In this document: positions 46,591 through 57,960 of the stretch, one piece after another | How the letters are laid out: each line of letters opens with the position of its first letter | Numbering within the stretch: the stretch's first letter is position 1 | Origin: Aplectana chamaeleonis | Lineage: Eukaryota; Nematoda; Chromadorea; Rhabditida; Cosmocercidae | Length of the DNA stretch: 64,000 nucleotides | Assembly (NCBI GenBank): GCA_029168955.1 | Contig: JAPDOI010000020.1 | Span: 2,224,001 to 2,288,000, forward strand | Direction: 5' to 3' | Program-made: the position numbers and the translations under genes | Notes under the pieces: generated by a model | Seen by the model: the letters and a program-made list of their open reading frames with translations, nothing else | Database searches by the model: none | Told to the model about the DNA's origin: nothing

Positions 46591-47136
46591 ACCATAGGAG
46601 TAAGTGTATTATCCAGTCCTGATAAAGATATTGCGAGAGAAATTATTCGGTACTTTCTCTAGAAGCTCTTCATCTTTCTTTTGAAATGGATTGAATACGT
46701 AGCTTCCTGATTCAACTAGCGGTTGAATGTAGGTGGTTTAAGCTAGTTCGAGAGTCCCACTGTTCCTTGTGGCTAATTCTTTAAAAACTGGAAATGTTCT
46801 TCCCAGGGCGTTCCTTGATATTGCCGCCCAATGCTATGGAAAATCAAAATTATCATTGTACGTAAATCCAAGATCCCTGACTTTGCTAGCGCGAACAATT
46901 GGTGACCCTTCGATATTGTAAACATTATTTGTTTTCAAAAGATCCAATTCTCATATGTACAGTTTTTGTAAGAAAAAAACCTAACTGTCATTCTTTGCAC
47001 CAAAGTGTTCTCTGATTGTTTGAAGTTCGTTCTCCGTCTTGTATTCAGTCCGGTAGGTTATAGAGCATCGAAAGAAAAACTGAAAAGTCGTCGGGGAGAC
47101 TAGGGAAACTCAATTGTGATTTGCTCCATGCAAGCG

Positions 47137-47533
47137 GCGTGGCCATTATACTTGTTCCAAATGAAATTCATTTCGAATATCCGACTTTTCGACTATAGTC
47201 GGACATTGCTTTTTTTTCGAATATTCAACTTTTCGACAATAGTCAGACATCCCTCTTTTACAAATATTTGACTTTTCGACTCTAGTCGAATATAGGACTT
47301 TTTCGAATATTCGACTTTCCAACCGTAGTCGGATATCAGACTTTTCCGAATATTCGACTTTTCGACTGTAGTCGGATATCGGACTTTTTCGAATATTCGA
47401 CTTTCCCACTATAGTCGGATATCGCGCTTTTTCGAATATCCGACTTTTCGAATAAAAAGTCGACTTTTTCATCCGACTCAAACAGTCGGATACTCATCCG
47501 ATTATTCGATTCGGAACAAGTATAGTGGCCATC
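47137..47533. mobile_element. TIR element with 44-bp palindromic tandem array
   Basis: The ends ggccattatacttgttcc and ggaacaagtatagtggcc are inverted. Between them at about 47,170-47,470 lie roughly seven units of ttcgaatattcgacttttcga followed by ctatagtcggatatcggac-type sequence. Each unit contains a short palindrome (cgactatagtcg). The repeating open frame on the minus strand is a by-product of the array. Target duplication unclear. Confidence 0.8.
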
Positions 47534-48100
47534 CGAGCAGCTCCACCCGCATACTTTTTAGAGGATGGGTTGTATTCACATCCCGACTGTCTCCTTCACT
47601 AGTTGAATGTTTTCTGGCTAAGAGCCTTTCAACTCCTGCTCAAAACAAATGACTCATGTGTTTTTAGAGAACTTCACTTTTTATGTGTCCAGCTATTCTA
47701 GACGTTCTAAGGTTGACTCATCACGGTCTACAAGCTGAACGAGATAAGCACTGCAAGTGTTCGTGAATGTCGTTCTCTAAGAAGCCCCATGAATCAGACA
47801 AGTAATAACTCGACCACTAAATCAGTCCTGATAAGAAAGATTTGTTTAGTATTCTAGCTCAATAAGCAGTGAGTCAGATGGAATTCAATTCAGGAGTACA
47901 TCAGCCAACTCATCTACTTGAACTAATCCTCAAACACTCCCGTTTATGAGTTCGTTACCATTACGTTATGCTCCGCTTGACACCTATTGTAGAACACATT
48001 CTATTGGCTGGCCGATGATAACAGCGAACACTCTATTGAGAGTTCGATGCCAATAGGATTTTACCCTCTGGACATCTGCAGGAGCTTGTCTGTCTGATTA
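47534..48100. other. No gene recognised
   Basis: Unassigned sequence between two TIR elements. Confidence 0.4.
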
Positions 48101-48237
48101 AGGGGTTTTTAGAGTTCCACCGAAGCGAGGCGCGATTTCATGATTCATACGCGAATCGACGAGCGGCACGCTACCAATCGATGCCTACAGAAAACATCTC
48201 ATCGCGCCGCACTGCGATGGAACTCTAAAATGGGCCT
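48101..48237. mobile_element. 137-bp TA-flanked MITE
   Basis: The ends aggggtttttagagttcc and ggaactctaaaatgggcct are imperfect inverted repeats, with TA on both sides (48,099-48,100 and 48,238-48,239). The GC-rich interior lacks coding potential. Confidence 0.85.
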
Positions 48238-50356
48238 TAGACAACGATAAGAGCTTGAACCTGCAATCTGTTTCCCACCGGTTTCCAAAACGGTTGTATA
48301 CCACCGAAACGTGACTTTTAAACACCAAAGAATCGCAAAACCTACTGCAATAATCGTGCCTTGCTTTGAAACACTCATCAATTCTTACTTCCCAAAACTT
48401 TCACCCTTCTCGAAAATACTGTTTAATGTTTATTGATAAACCTCCACTTGGACGCGTCAACATAAGGTGACAAAGAATAAACAGTGATAGAAAACAATGA
48501 CCAATGAAATAAAAAACATCGTGAAAAAGAAACGTTTCAGAGCGGTACGCTGATTCACACTTACCCAGGCAAGCTAAGTAACGAGCAGCAAAATCACGAA
48601 AACAAAGACTGCCAAACAAAACTCAACAGTCTTTCGAGATCAGCCAATACTAGTTCGACATAAAGTTCCTTCATAATAAAACTAAGAGAAAAGAAAAGAT
48701 TCGTAATAGGAAGTCAATTTTAGGCTGAATTTATAGAATCACAGATTATGAAATGTATAAACTGATAGTAAATCGTTATAGAGCTGCTGTTTGGAGACGA
48801 GTGACGAATGAGCTTCATTAGCTACCGAGGAATTCCACGCATCGAAAACAGTCAGACGCGCTTATAGCCCGCATCGTACACAAAACGGGTTTCGTAATAG
48901 ACGTTAACATGCAATGCTACGTCACAGCAATACACGCAGCCGCCGCAGTCAAAGTGAAACGGCGATGAGTCATAGTACAACACGTGCAATGGCAAAGTAA
49001 TTCAAGCATAAAAAAGGCAATACAACAAAGGCAAATACGTCACAATGACTTAACATAATTTCACACTATTGTTCCTACAACACATATGTAAGTACAGCCT
49101 ATGTGGAGATGTAAAAAAGTATGTAAATTGGTAAAAACTATGACGGGCTACATAGCCATGGCTAAAGGAGAATGCAGCATCAAAGGTTTAATTTTACACT
49201 GCAAATATGGTAGACAACAATGATTCTCAACTTAATTTTTATCCAAAATCCTTTGAATTAGACTGACTTAAGACTTTTAATGATTTCTATAAATTAGGCC
49301 TAAAGATGACAAATTCCATCGAGATATTCTTTTTGTAAGGGATCAGCCTTGTTTGTTGATAATTCACTTTCGGAATTCGGTTCATGTGCATGGGCTATAT
49401 ATTATCAATATGTGAACATCATAGAACATCATATGTATTATCTATACAAAGGTTGATAAGTATGACATTCTCAACATATTGTTAGCATAGTTTAGTAGAT
49501 TTTTTCTCTCTCTTTGAGTTTACAAATAATGGAAACAGTTCTGCTCTTCACTGAGGAAACCGGGGAAAACACTACGATAAAACTCGTTCAAAAAAAGAAG
49601 AAGGGTCGAAACGAATGTTATCATTCTATAACGATAACTTTTACTAGTTATTACTATTTAGTCTAACTAGATAGATTTTTTTCAAGATGTGTTATATACT
49701 GCCTTTGCATACTAAGCATTTCTTTCTACAATGTGCCAATCTCCACAAAACTGCTAGTATAACATGAGCTATGGTTGTGCGGTCACTCCTGTGGTGCGCA
49801 GTTCTTCTCTGAAACTTAACAAACTTCATTCACGCTCTAATGAACGAGACTAAACTTGAGGCTATTTGACACTTTTCGTTTCCTGCAGCCCCCCGATTCG
49901 AATCCGTTCTTTGCAAGTGTTGACTCAATCGCGCTGGGAAGTTTATAAGCGTACAACAGCCTATTTCAGTGCGGTTCGATTAGGATTACATCCAAAAGAA
50001 GTGTGCACCGTTACTTGAAGAGGGGGGTGGAAGACTTGAAATGTCCTCCCACATCTTCTAGTGCAGAAAGCTAAACACATATAGTGTAGATGACGCAAGT
50101 ATCGCTTATCTCCAGCTTATCCACTACGATTCTTGTTGAATAAGGCGCTGAACTTGGATCGAGTCTACACTATCTGGGCGGGCAAGAAGAACATCATGGA
50201 GTGGAAAGCGCATCAAGTTTAGGCATGACGCAGATGGAATGATTACCACCCACCCACCCTCGCACACATGCAGAATAAGAAGCTTTCACGATGACAATCG
50301 ATGTTTCCGAAGTAATAATGAGATATCATGGAAAAGCAAGTCCCGTATCGTAACTC
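48238..50356. other. No gene; long featureless stretch
   Basis: About 2.1 kb, mostly AT-rich, with no open frame of note, no inverted repeats I could pair and no RNA signature. The least repeat-like part of the window. Confidence 0.5.
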
Positions 50357-51324
50357 AAAGGCACAGTTCAACCTCAGAGATAATTTTTGATATTATACTT
50401 CGGTCGCCGCCTATAGCAACCCTGCCAAGCGCGAAATCTCAATTCACTCGAATAAGCGAGAAAAAGCCAGGAAAAAGTCGGCCACTCCCACTTGAGAGAA
50501 AAAACGGGTCACGCCCACCGCCAGGATTCCGACCCCAATAGGGAAGAGACGCGCGAATGATTTTATTCAAAACCTATGTTCTTTAATTTGTTTTCGGTCT
50601 TGCTTTATATTGTGGCCTGCTACAGAACGATGGCTGCGAATAAGGAGAAAATACGGGCTCGAGACAACTCATCCGAGAACTTCCAGACGTTCGAAATCGA
50701 AATTTTTGAGGAGCCGTAACTCCGTTCGTAGTGAGTTCTGAGCGATTCTGAAAACACCATTGTGATCAGCGTGAAGTTTTCTCCAAGATAGGTAGAAAAA
50801 CGAGAAATCGTTTCTCAGGTTGGACTGTGTTTTAAAGGCAGTATCCACGACAAGAATCGCATTTCTGCTTTCCCACCTGTCTTAAAGACCGTCCCACGCT
50901 GATTCCAATGATGTTTTTGGAATCGTACAAGATCTTCTAGGAACGGAGTTGTGGTACCTCAAAAATTGAGCTAAGGAAACATGGTGGACGAGTTGTCCGA
51001 GGCTTGTAACTTCCGTCTTCTGCAGCCGATGTATGCCAGCTGACCTGAGTAAAGTGAGAAGTTGGGACTAGAGGGAAGAACGGGGCTATTGATCGTAAAC
51101 CATCGCTCATCTCGCAATTTCAGCATTCATTTGTTCACGTCGGTGGGCGTGATAAGCGCATCTGGGGTGTGACGAGCTGACGGGTGTCTAACTTAAAGGC
51201 AGTAGGGGACCGTTCCGAGCTCATGTTTCTCAGTTTTTCCAACGTTAGTGTTGCGCTAGGCCCCGCAGCTGCCGATCTCCACCAAAAAATCAGACATGGT
51301 TTTCAACGTGAACACTGCCTCTAA
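50357..51324. mobile_element. Composite palindromic MITE (A-B), copy 2
   Basis: Family A from aaaggcacagttcaac to ttggactgtgttt (50,833), then family B from aaaggcagtatccacgac to cgtgaacactgcctct. The junction is the same as at 27,278. Shared inner words: ctccaagataggtag, cctgtcttaaaga, gcatggtggacga-like aacatggtggacgagttg. The A left part also shares aagcgagaaaaa with 8,011-8,487. Confidence 0.75.
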
Positions 51325-53089
51325 TACTTGCTGCCTTTGATACTTGCGCAAAGGAGTATTTATGATCTTTCTCACGGAGTCAGGGTTAGAGCTGGCCCGA
51401 TAACTGAAGCTCGTTTCAAGAGTCATATCTTAGGTTCGTTTCAAATTTGACGGTGCTCACAGAATTGACAGATATACAACACGACTTATGGACAATCCAT
51501 GCGAATTCGATTCCGAGCCTCCATCAGTATCTTGAACTGAGACTTCTAATGTTGATGAGTGGTGGTGAGTGCTCTATTCCCGAGATCTCCATAGTCGTCA
51601 GATCTATGAGCGGATTGTCTACAGACGCTTTCTCGACATAGTTCAGAGATCCAATAGCTAGTGCAAAGTGATCGCCTCTTATGGCACTACTAACGCTACA
51701 TTTGATTGATTCGCACGATGTCAACTCGCAAGTTATATTCTCGGACGGCTTATCCACTGAGTTCGAATCTTTTCTCTCTCAGCAAACTTGCACGAAGCTT
51801 CAGCTATATTGGCACCACCATGCACTCCTTTGGTGAATTCTGTCACAAGAGATCCGCAAATGTCCTAGGACGCGACGTCCAGCAGCAAGACAAGAAGCAC
51901 TAAAAGCAAGCCCGAACATGTGGTGATTGTGCAACACAATTCGGCTTTCGTAAGAAGCCACGCATAGCGAGGATTTGTTTATTCATGCAAGCCACTCTAG
52001 AAGTATGAAGATTAACGGTGTTGAGGTACTTTGGGAAGATGCTTTCAAGCATCTAGAAGCGACAGCTCCTTCTGACGACGGCCTCACTCGGAGAATTATC
52101 ACTGAATTCTGCGTGTTCGGAAGGACTCTCAACTGCTAGCGTCGAGTGAGGCAAGAACATACCTTACAAGCTGATGTCGAACATCTATCGGCCTCTGACA
52201 TGACATACAGTGGTTGTATGATGCCAAGTGTTGACCCGCGTTGAAGGGAACGGAACTTCATCGTATCGAGACGGAAACCGTAATATTTCAAGCATAGTTG
52301 GTATAACACATCTCGATCGCATGTGTAGTGATGGAATCTAATCTAACAGCATGGTCCGAAGTAAACCCCCAGTCAGGCTGATTAAATCATGCTGACTGTT
52401 GAGATGGCAGGCGAGTGTCGACGTGCGGTCAAGCACGTTGGAGGATAGCAGGTGAGAGACCGGCGCACATCCTGATGGGGTCGATAATCCGGGCAGGAGA
52501 CAGATGGGCTTCACAAATCATCCTGAAACCAGATAGCGTAGTCACATACTTCGAGTGCTTGCATGATTGCTATCAATCTCTATGTTCCAGGGAAGAGGTC
52601 TCAAAATATGTGAAGGCAACCTTCGATACGTTGTATACTGTTTTAAAAACTGCTGAAGCCCATATCCATCATGTGCACATTCATGTAGAATGGTTCTCGC
52701 GAACATGACAAACTGAGGCCGCTCTTGAGCGGGCTAGACACTAAAGGAGAAGATATACCCAGACGCTATAGTTTGGCAGATGGTGGGGTTGACATAAATC
52801 TATTTTTCGACTCTAAATGGTTTTTTAGCGGAAGCTTTGTCATTTCATCGAGCGATTTCGTGACAAATAAGAGCACTGATCCAAACCAAAGCGGCGTCAA
52901 CCAATCCAGGATGAGCCTTTTGAACTCGAGCTCCAGCACGCCCATGGGAGGGCACAGCGCTTGTCCTTGTTCCTGTGTTCGCCGACCGTCGTATCTTTAG
53001 GAGCCGCTTATGCAATACCGTAACCCATCAACCTAACACTCTCTATCTCACGATATGTTCCATTATTGGGCTCGAAAATGTCACCATGT
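51325..53089. other. No confirmed gene; unassigned open frames
   Basis: A 77-codon minus frame (51,524-51,757) encodes SAIRGDHFALAIGSLNYVEK and NPLIDLTTMEISGIEHSPPL, which looks protein-like but which I cannot place. It may be a fragment of an unrecognised element. Plus frames at 52,415-52,708 and 52,725-53,000 have no motifs. Confidence 0.3.
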
Positions 53090-54887
53090 CTCAGCGCACA
53101 CTTGTCAAGCTGTTAGGCTGAGGATTCCATAACCGAGAATGAGACCGTTCAGCGATCCCTCTGACCGACTCAGCAGTGGGAGTGTGATATGTTCTCGGGT
53201 GACATCCAGGGGAGGGCCCTGCACTAAATTTGCTGGTCATCTCTTCTTCTTCTTCTTCTTGTTCTTCTGCATTTGTCCCTCTCGAATGCGGAGTCCGCTT
53301 TTTGTGTGCAATAGCGCCATTTTCCCTGTAATGCGCCTGGTAATGGTGCACCCCAGCTCTTTTCGATTCGGTGTGCAGCGTGTCAAGCCACAGCTGCCTT
53401 GGCCGTCCTTTTGGTCTCTTACCAGACAAGTCAAGGTTGAGCCCAGCGTTGCAAACGGGATTACTCCCAGCTGGAAGAACGTGTCCAAGCCATCTCAATC
53501 AAGATTCACGCAGTTTTGCTGCAATCGGTGCACCCAGGCTCAAACGTACGGTGTGATGCCCACAGAGGGGGGCCGCAGCCTTGGGCACCGGATAGAGGGG
53601 AACGGGGCGCAGGCCCTCTGTCCCTCATTATGCGAAACAATTCCTTCCTACAGTACCGAGCAGTTTTGTAGTGTTTATTCTAAAGAGGACCATTGAAAAA
53701 AGCTATCGGCCGAGTCCCAGGTCGATGTGACCAATTTGAGCCGATTACGGCCGGTGTGACCTCACGTAGACTCTGTTTCATTGCAAGTGAACTCATGTTT
53801 TCGGTTATCACAGCGCGGAGCGGTGGCTTTTTCGTCGAAATCTCCTCATCACTAATTATATTTCACCGAGGCCCACCGCTCCGCTGCTGGTGATAATCGA
53901 AATCAACAGGTCACTACGGATGTACCAGAGCTTATAATGTCCGATTTCGTTGAAAAATCGTTTAAAAGCATTGTTCAGAAGAGGCTTCACGCAGAGTGGT
54001 TCACACAAAAGGTTAAAGTCACAACCTTGATGGAAGGGGGACCGCATCGATTCCAAAGTTGTAGGGGGGTTCGCACCTTTCACCAACCGATCACACTGCT
54101 ACGCCTTACCCTGAGTGCAACAGCAAAACGCTTTCGGATGTCGTTGTTCGTGACGTGGTCCGAGCTGGTTACGCCCGCTGTCTAACGTAACATTTCCGTC
54201 TCCATTACACCGAGCCTTCGCTGTGCCTCCTTGGGGTCAGGCCAGCACTTCGCTGTATACAGCGCTACAGGCTGGAACACACTTTGGTAAATCCTCGGCT
54301 CTTGACGATTGGACATCTTCCTGTCTCCTAGCACTTCGGCCGTTAACTGCAACTTCAACCACGCAGCACTGACCCGAGTGTTGACTTCGCTATCCAGCCT
54401 GCAGGCAGATGTGATGGTCGAACCAAGGTACTTGAAGACGTCAACGCGCGGGAGCTCAACACCATCAGTCTCAGTGTAGTCACGCCCACTTCTGTCCGTA
54501 GTCAGATACCAAGCCTTCCTGACGTTCAGGCGAAGCCCAAGTCAAGCTAATCGGTCACTCCAGTCTTACACCTGTTGCTCGAGGTCCAATTCAACCTCAG
54601 ATGTGAGCATCATATCATCCGCATACAAAAGCGTTCATGGCGCTTGTCTCTGCGTCCCTCTTGTGATAGTATCCATCACGATGACGAAGAGGAGGGGAAA
54701 CAAAGCAGATCCCTAGTGCACGCCAACGGAGTTGGGAAAATCGGTCGAAGCTCTCGCAGCAGCTTGAACCCGACTTTTTGGATTAGTGTAGAGAACATTG
54801 ATCAAATCTACGAGCTCCTCAGAAACCGCATGCCACCGTCATGGAAACCAGATCATTGTCTTCGTAACTCGATCAAACGCATTCTCT
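53090..54887 (-). pseudogene. RTE-type LINE fragment, interrupted
   Basis: Minus strand, upstream to downstream: SALSPLLFV-like motif B near 54,710, then a YADD-like tatgcggatgatatg (about 54,609-54,626). DVFKYLGSTITSACRLDSEV (about 54,390-54,450), IYQSVFQPVALYTAKCW and SSDHVTNNDIRKRF follow. After an inserted hairpin repeat (53,766-53,940) come RWLGHVLPAGSNPV and GKRPKGRPRQLWLDTL (53,370-53,500), then an Asp/Glu-rich end over a GAA microsatellite (53,236-53,270). This is the RT to C-terminal part of an RTE-type element of a different subfamily from 3.4-6.7 kb. Many stops and frameshifts; endonuclease absent. Confidence 0.75.
53766..53940. repeat. Hairpin-containing repeat, copy 2
   Basis: Nearly identical to 15,181-15,354 from gtagactctgtttcatt to gtaccagagctta, including the mirrored gcggagcggtgg and ccaccgctccgc. 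It interrupts the RTE fragment, so it inserted after that LINE. Confidence 0.8.
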
Positions 54888-54888
54888 T

Positions 54889-55337
54889 GAAGGCAGCATA
54901 AGCGCTCGTAAACGTGGCCGGGATAACAACGTGAATCGAACCGTATGACTTACAACATAATGCACCGCGTTTTGAAGCGTCAAAAACGACCCTTCATGCT
55001 GTTACAGGAGTGAAGGGTTGGCCCCGCCCGTAATTTCACGCCCCCTTTATTTGCCGTTTTCCTCCAAAGCAGGGTTGCTGGGTCACCTTCGCCGTCAAAG
55101 ACGTGTTTGGTTCACTTTCAGGTAATCCACCGACGGTGAAGGTGACCCAGCAACCTTGCGGAGGAGGAAAACGGCAAATACAGGGGCGTGAAAATACGGG
55201 CGGGGCCAAACTACTCCTGTTACGAAATTGTGGGTCGTTTTTGACTCTTAAAAATGCGTAGACATTATGTTGTGAACCGTATGGTTCTATTCACGTTGTT
55301 ATCTCAACCACGTTTACGAGCGTGTATGCTGCCTTTA
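54889..55337. mobile_element. 450-bp near-perfect palindromic MITE
   Basis: The left arm aaggcagcataagcgctcgt and right arm acgagcgtgtatgctgcctt are inverted, and similarity continues inward through gataacaacgtgaat, gtcaaaaacgaccc, ggccccgcccgta, atttgccgttttcctcc and ttgctgggtcaccttc to a centre near 55,113. Arms ~200 bp with a few mismatches. It abuts the end of the RTE fragment and may have cut it. Confidence 0.88.
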
Positions 55338-55892
55338 ATCGAGTAATGCAAGATAGAGCGGTATCTCGCAGGTGACTTCTTTTCTCCACTTTGTTCTTCG
55401 TGCAAGTTCGAAGTTGGTAATCAACATAAAATATCAGGGAAGCACGTCATTTGCGATATGAACTACTTGGATTATGCCAAGTAATGAGGCTTGAATCGGT
55501 AAATTGGGTGAAGTTTGCATGCAGCTGCGCTAGGGAGACAGGTAACTTGTTCAAAGTACTTCATCAAGGCAGACAAGCAATTGAAATGCGTAGATATATG
55601 CAGTAAGCTTGACCTTTACTAGATAACTTACTTGTAACTTACATGTTTCCAAACTGGAAACATCACTGACATTTCCAGCATTGGAAAGCGCTGCGACTTG
55701 TGTCTGTTTGAATACATTAAATACAACTTTCTTCTTTTCTTACTTTCCCATTTGTGCACCTCTTGCCCATTTTTGGACTTGAACACTGTTGCAGATTAGT
55801 GAAAGAGTGGTTTACGGTATTTATTGGGGATGTACGGTGCTTGATACCACAAATTTCGTAACCTTCTAAAATATATGTAGTACCAAATAAAG
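55338..55892. other. No gene recognised
   Basis: A lone ttacttgtaacttacatg (about 55,627-55,645) recalls the 31.4-32.8 kb foldback words. Confidence 0.4.
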
Positions 55893-56018
55893 CGTAAGGT
55901 TGAGATCAAACTTCCAGCAACCAGCGTCGCGATGCAATGTTTAGCATCAATATCTGCCGGAAACCGATATGCTTGATGCTTGATAGACGTCGCTGGTCGC
56001 GCGCAGTATGATCCCGTC
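55893..56018. repeat. Small TIR MITE family E, diverged copy 3
   Basis: gagatcaaacttccagcaacc and gtcgctggtcgcgcgcagta with tgatcccgt are imperfectly inverted, with ccgatatgcttgat inside as in the other two copies. Confidence 0.5.
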
Positions 56019-57469
56019 CTAACACCATCTCCCAAAATGCATCCTCCATGATCTGCAAGCATCAGGTTCACTATCAAAACTGCTTTTTAGCCGTGCTGCT
56101 TACATGCCTTAGGTTTGTCTTTCTTCAATTTACAACTTCTGTGGTCGTCATCATCTCAAATTCCTGCACTTCCTGATTTTTTACATCACCCACGTTTGCC
56201 GATAAGACCGGGCGTCACAGAGTCGCGTCAGTCAAGGAAAAAACTTTGACTTTCATAAAATCACGCAAAAATCGTTACGTGTAAGTTTTCGTTCCAACTC
56301 AAATCATTTCTCGTGGCAGCTTAAGTGGTAAAATACCTTTTTCTTCTTATGCCATCATTACTTTTCCCGTCACCATGAAGTACAGCCCAAACCGATAGAC
56401 TGTCCACAAAAAGGGTGTCAAAGTATGTGAGCTGGCCGAATCCTGAAGTTTTATACTATAACTGATATACGGTGAACAATAAAAAATTCATGAAAAAATA
56501 GTAGAAATGCTATGCGCTTTCCGAGTGTACGAACACTTGAAGAATATGCGAGCTGTTCAACAAGTTCAGGACAACCATCAGACAAAAATGATCACTTCGA
56601 GATAACAGCATTTGTCCTGTCCTGTTACTTGTCCTCCCATTGATCATCGAAGCGGTTTTAAATAAGGTTTTGTCGCTCTGTCAGACACCTTTCTCGATTG
56701 ATTCGTGTAGCTCATGTATGAACAACCGTACCGTTGTTGATTTTCCACTGTTGCACTGCCTAAATATGCGACCAAATTCCGCCAACGTGTGATAGGGTTT
56801 TGAGAACAGTGTTAGCTCCTACTGGGCCGGATGCTTCTTTAGGGTCTGGTCCCCTACATAGCCACAAAAGGCCGAATTCTCATGTGAGTTCGTTGGTGAT
56901 GTTGACCATAGGTCCTAGGCAGACATACAGTCGACGCGTCAGGTCCGGTTATTGCCGAAAGCATAGATTAGGCACTCCACAAATGGACACACAGAGACGA
57001 TTATTCCGCTCTTGAGGCAGATCGATCCGTGTCAACTTCATCCAAGACGTTCCCTTGAACAAGCATTTGCCCATCACAAGGTCACTGGTCAAGTATGACC
57101 TCAAAACCGATCGCTCTACCCATTTCATCCAGCTCGTTTGAGATCTCTTCAAGCCTAACTCTTCAGTGCTCTTGTCTATAGAAACGATTTACTCGCACAG
57201 TGATTAGCTCCCGTACAATACACAGATCTCTCCTACCCCAGCACGATGAGTGCTGGGAGCCGACATGGAAAGCTCCAAAGAATGTGCATCACACTTTCGA
57301 ACACCTTTCTCGATTGGGATGTGCAGCTTACTTTCGAACAACTGCATTAGTTTTGGTGTTCCTCTACTGCAAAGCTTCAGCATGTTGGCCTACGTTGGAT
57401 CTACACTTGTGGGCTATAGTAGCCGCTAAGAACAACGTTAGAACTTTTTGAGTCGATAACTTTCTTATA
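56019..57469. other. No gene recognised
   Basis: A short motif (acacctttctcgattg) occurs at about 56,687 and 57,301 with partly similar flanks, suggesting two remnants of one repeat. Open frames at 56,800-57,152 are unassigned. Confidence 0.35.
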
Positions 57470-57960
57470 TACCCCATGTACAACAGCATTTTGTATTCTC
57501 AACCCCGCTCTATCAGCTGACAAAGCGTGCGAATATGACCCATGCATCGGGTACATTTTTCTAACCCAGCTTGCTCTGCTGGTTTTCACTTGCTTTACTT
57601 TCACGGCTCGTCTTCACGGATCGTGCGAGCCCCAGCGCGATTCCCATTAGTCTTGTTGTCTCGCTATCGTTGGCCATGGTGGTGGTCTGCTTTGTCTTGA
57701 TATTCAATCACTATCACTTGGCCTGGTAAACTGTTTCACTGACGGGGCAGGTTAATAACAGTCCCGACTAAAACAACTGCACATCTTACACGTGGCCTCC
57801 CTCGACGGTGCAAGCCCCCAACTGGAGCCCATATGGCCGTGCTTCTTGTCCATCTATCGTCTGCTCTTATGACGTGCCCAGTCAATCGAGAATTGGCTCT
57901 TGATGCGTATTCCACTGAATCACGGAGACGAGATTTACCTTCAAGTGTACATTGCGTAGT
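57470..57960 (-). pseudogene. RTE-type LINE, C-terminal remnant
   Basis: The minus strand reads SRLRDSVEYASRANSRLTGHVIRADDRWTRS (57,850-57,945, given as one run in several frames), then a Pro/Arg-rich segment. This corresponds to the same region as WAGHVVRRTDNRW in the 10.4 kb fragment. Everything upstream is missing. The part below 57,700 aligns only with the expected tail. Frames are broken. Confidence 0.65.

Noticed and set aside
47146..47481. 111-codon minus-strand frame with a repeating protein
   Set aside because: A by-product of the 44-bp tandem array, whose unit lacks stops in one frame.
49870..49940. Possible minus-strand tRNA (attcgaatc word)
   Set aside because: No T-stem, acceptor stem or anticodon arm can be formed.
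53139..53696. 185-codon plus-strand frame, the longest outside the RTE endonuclease
   Set aside because: It is antisense to a clear LINE C-terminal region and shows no domain.
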